From positions 13,278,646 to 13,342,645 of the forward strand of contig OX439133.1 of NCBI GenBank assembly GCA_949318235.1: 64,000 bases of DNA. The letters are read 5' to 3'. Both the position numbers and the translations under genes were made by a program. Positions within the stretch are counted from its first letter, which is position 1. Each line of letters starts with the position of its first letter. Shown one piece after another: positions 38,455 through 64,000 of this stretch. Below the pieces are notes generated by a model, which saw nothing but the letters and a program-made list of their open reading frames with translations, was not told where the DNA came from and searched no databases. Origin of the DNA: Ecdyonurus torrentis. Lineage: Eukaryota > Arthropoda > Insecta > Ephemeroptera > Heptageniidae.

Positions 38455-38854
38455 GCGTAAATTCAGGGGCGTTTTTTTTTTTTCTTCTTTTTTTTATTCC
38501 TCGAATTTGTTTTATTATTATTATTTTTTTGCTACTTTTTGTTGAATTATCTGATGTCCACTGTTTTGTATACTGGGACTGAAGAGGCTTTACTTATTTC
38601 CATAATATTTACTCCAATTTCGAGATGTCATCTTGAAAATTTTACTATTGTTACCACTGACGTGAGTTATAAATGACAAAAAAAAAGTAGAAGACTAAGG
38701 ATCCAAGATATGAGCCTTTGAATTACAATCCTTAATTGTTATTTTATATAAATTATTTTAATTATAAATTAAAAAATACATGTTAATGTTTTAATAATGA
38801 AAAATTAAAAATATTATTACATATATTGTTATTTTATTATTTCCTTAAAATATA

Positions 38855-39160
38855 GGGAAGTTTCATTCACGTTAAAGTCGACGTCATAAGTGAGTACTAA
38901 ATAACATTGGCCGGTTTAGGAAAATGTCACATTTTGCCAGTTTAAAAATACTTTGCAAGCAAGCATTGATGCTGTTAACAGGTTGAATTAGTCCCTCAAG
39001 TATTCAAGAAAAATAATAATGACCAAAAAATAGCTAGTTTTCCAAATAAAATAGCCAAAATCTACGTTTGTCTTATGCTGAGCATGATGCTGAGCAATGT
39101 TATTCATTGCTCAAGAAGAACATCGAAAAGCACTCAGAATGACGTCATGCGCACACACCC
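38855..39160. mobile_element. MITE of the GGGTGTATGC family, TA-flanked
   Basis: Starts GGGAAGTTTCATTCACG, ends ATGACGTCATGCGCACACACCC and is bordered by TA on both sides. The paralogous site near 10005 reads straight through (AAAACATAATTAATTTTACTG), giving an empty site. Confidence 0.85.
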
Positions 39161-40183
39161 TATAATTTATTTTACTGTCGATATTTTAGGAAAAAGATCG
39201 AAAAAAAAATGACAAAAATTTTCATCTAAAAAAAACTTTTATTTTATTTACAATAAATCAAAAGAAAGAAAAATAATAATCATACATGAATTAAAAATTA
39301 CAGCAAATGCATAAAATAATAAAAATTATGTTTTATTTTTATTGATACCCTAATTAAGTTACATTAAATATTTTAATATTAATGAATGAATTATTTTCAA
39401 TGCTACAGTATGCATTTTAAATAAAGTTTTTTTTTTTTTTCACATAGGATTTAATGTTAAAATATGCATACAATATTGTTTCACGATATACAATACAAAA
39501 ATAGTAAATAATAAAATTGATTTTGTTTTTGCTTTCAATAAAATTTTACAAATTTATAAATTTACAGCAAAATTGGATAAAAATTACAAAAAAAAAAAAA
39601 AAAAAAAAATCTTAAATTTTTTTCCACCTAGTAAATCATAAATACAATATAAAAGTGGGTTATGTTATTACAAAATTATGGGATGAAAAGTTATATTACA
39701 TAGCGTTTTTTTGTTAAAATGACTCAATTTTTGAAAAGTGATTTTGAAATTGTGAAAATAAAATTTCGTAAGATTTTCACCTATTATTAATTATTTTTTT
39801 ACTCACTGGCAGTTATTCATCAAAAGATTTTTTTTTTTTTTTACTACAATTTTATTATGATCATGTGATTTTATATCCCATAAATGCACATTCTTGCACT
39901 CAGCTATATTTGGCAAAATGATAGTAATCAGTAATTAAATTATCCAGCATAGGAAAAACATCATTGTTCTGCATTATTTCAAAATATAACAGATTCCCGC
40001 CCAAAACTTAGCATTTTTCCCCACTCAAGTTTTATTTGTAATCTAGAATGAAAGGTTTGAAGCCAATTATTATTAAAAATGAGAAACTCCAATGAAGTAA
40101 CATAGGAGAAAATCTATACTGACGTATGCAATTATTACCACCAAAATGGGGTCTCTGATATATATGAATGATGGCAGATTATA

Positions 40184-40468
40184 GAGTGGTTGCATTTATA
40201 TAAAAGTCGACGTCATATGTGAGAACTCAACTACATACATAGTACGAGAAAATGCCTCATTTTGCCAGTTTAAAAATAGTCAATATTTTTTAGAGCATTG
40301 ATGCTGTTAATTAGGTTTTCAAGTAAGAAAAACAATAATAACAAAAACATTAACTGATTTCTCAAAGAAAATAGCCAAAAACGTTTTTCTTATGCTGAGC
40401 AATGCTAATTAATCATTGATCCAGCATGGCGTTGAAGCGCATTTCCGCGCATTTTCATGCATACACTC
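40184..40468. mobile_element. MITE of the GGGTGTATGC family, TA-flanked
   Basis: Starts GAGTGGTTGCATTTATA, ends TTTCATGCATACACTC, with TA on both sides. It is in the same place as 11612-11920 in the other duplicate. Confidence 0.75.
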
Positions 40469-40854
40469 TATACATATTTAAATCGGAACGATACTAACAA
40501 GAAAAAAAAATGCATTTGTCTTAAATTAATAAAAATTAAAGGTGTATTCACATGCATTTTTTAGTTTTGGATGGTAAAATAAAAAGATTGGAACACAGTT
40601 AAAAAAAAAAAAAAAAAAAAAGTGTCCTGTGGCTCACATTGTTATATGCCGCCATGAAAGCTCAAAATTATACAGTTAAAGACTGCTTATTGGTGCTTAT
40701 TGGATCACATGACCTTCAACTTGAATGCTGATTGGCTCTAAGTTAGCTAGCATTTCAATCTAGTAATATGTAGTAATCTTAATTACGTAAAAATACTTTC
40801 TTTTTTTTCTTCATTACATTAAATCAGATAAAAATAATGTCATGTAAATACAAC

Positions 40855-40860
40855 TTTAAT
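40855..40860 (-). other. SNRNP200: Candidate poly(A) signal of SNRNP200
   Basis: ATTAAA on the reverse strand, about 40 bases after the stop codon. No better AATAAA was seen close by; ATTAAA is the usual second choice. Confidence 0.35.
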
Positions 40861-40897
40861 CTTAAATAAGAGTCCTTAAATATAAAGACTCACACAT

Positions 40898-63956
<23,059 letters not shown>

Positions 63957-64000
63957 CTGTGGACAGAATGGTATGCTATCATTTCATTTTCTTTCTCTCT

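Noticed and set aside
38273..38582. Two overlapping Lys- and Phe-rich 90-codon frames
   Set aside because: They are driven by a 43-base A run and T runs in intergenic DNA.

Overview
The window is nuclear DNA of an invertebrate animal: spliced genes with GT-AG introns, long intergenic spacers, very AT-rich non-coding sequence, (TA)n microsatellites, non-LTR retrotransposon fragments and a dense set of small inverted-repeat DNA transposons. The element families and the secreted protease homologs would suit an arthropod, perhaps a hemipteran insect, but that is a guess. No bacterial, viral or CRISPR features were seen.

Left part (1-36,663, plus strand): two tandem paralogous genes encode secreted chymotrypsin-fold proteins whose three catalytic positions are all replaced (serine protease homologs). 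Copy 1 (exons 504-4094) lacks its first exon, which must lie left of the window. Copy 2 (13,832-36,663) is complete: seven exons, 278 residues. Exon phases match exactly. Copy 2 introns are swollen by nested transposons: hAT-like elements with 8-bp target duplications, TTAA-flanked elements, a LINE 3' end and TA arrays.

Right part (40,898-63,956, minus strand): twenty exons of the spliceosomal RNA helicase Brr2 (SNRNP200), about 1,698 residues, from just before the first helicase motif to the stop codon. The N-terminal part lies beyond the right edge. It is tail-to-tail with copy 2. Its introns hold foldback MITEs, an inverted pair of LINE fragments, another LINE insertion and a Tc1-like element with very long inverted repeats.

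Between the two protease genes lies a broken, minus-strand copy of the last SNRNP200 exon (11,924-12,068), inside a block (9,821-12,400) that matches 38,250-41,400 in the same order. The window therefore records a tandem duplication of a unit made of one protease-homolog gene plus the 3' end of SNRNP200. Later insertions, including a 5.2-kb element with 1.1-kb direct terminal repeats and several MITEs, are present in only one copy and give a relative history.
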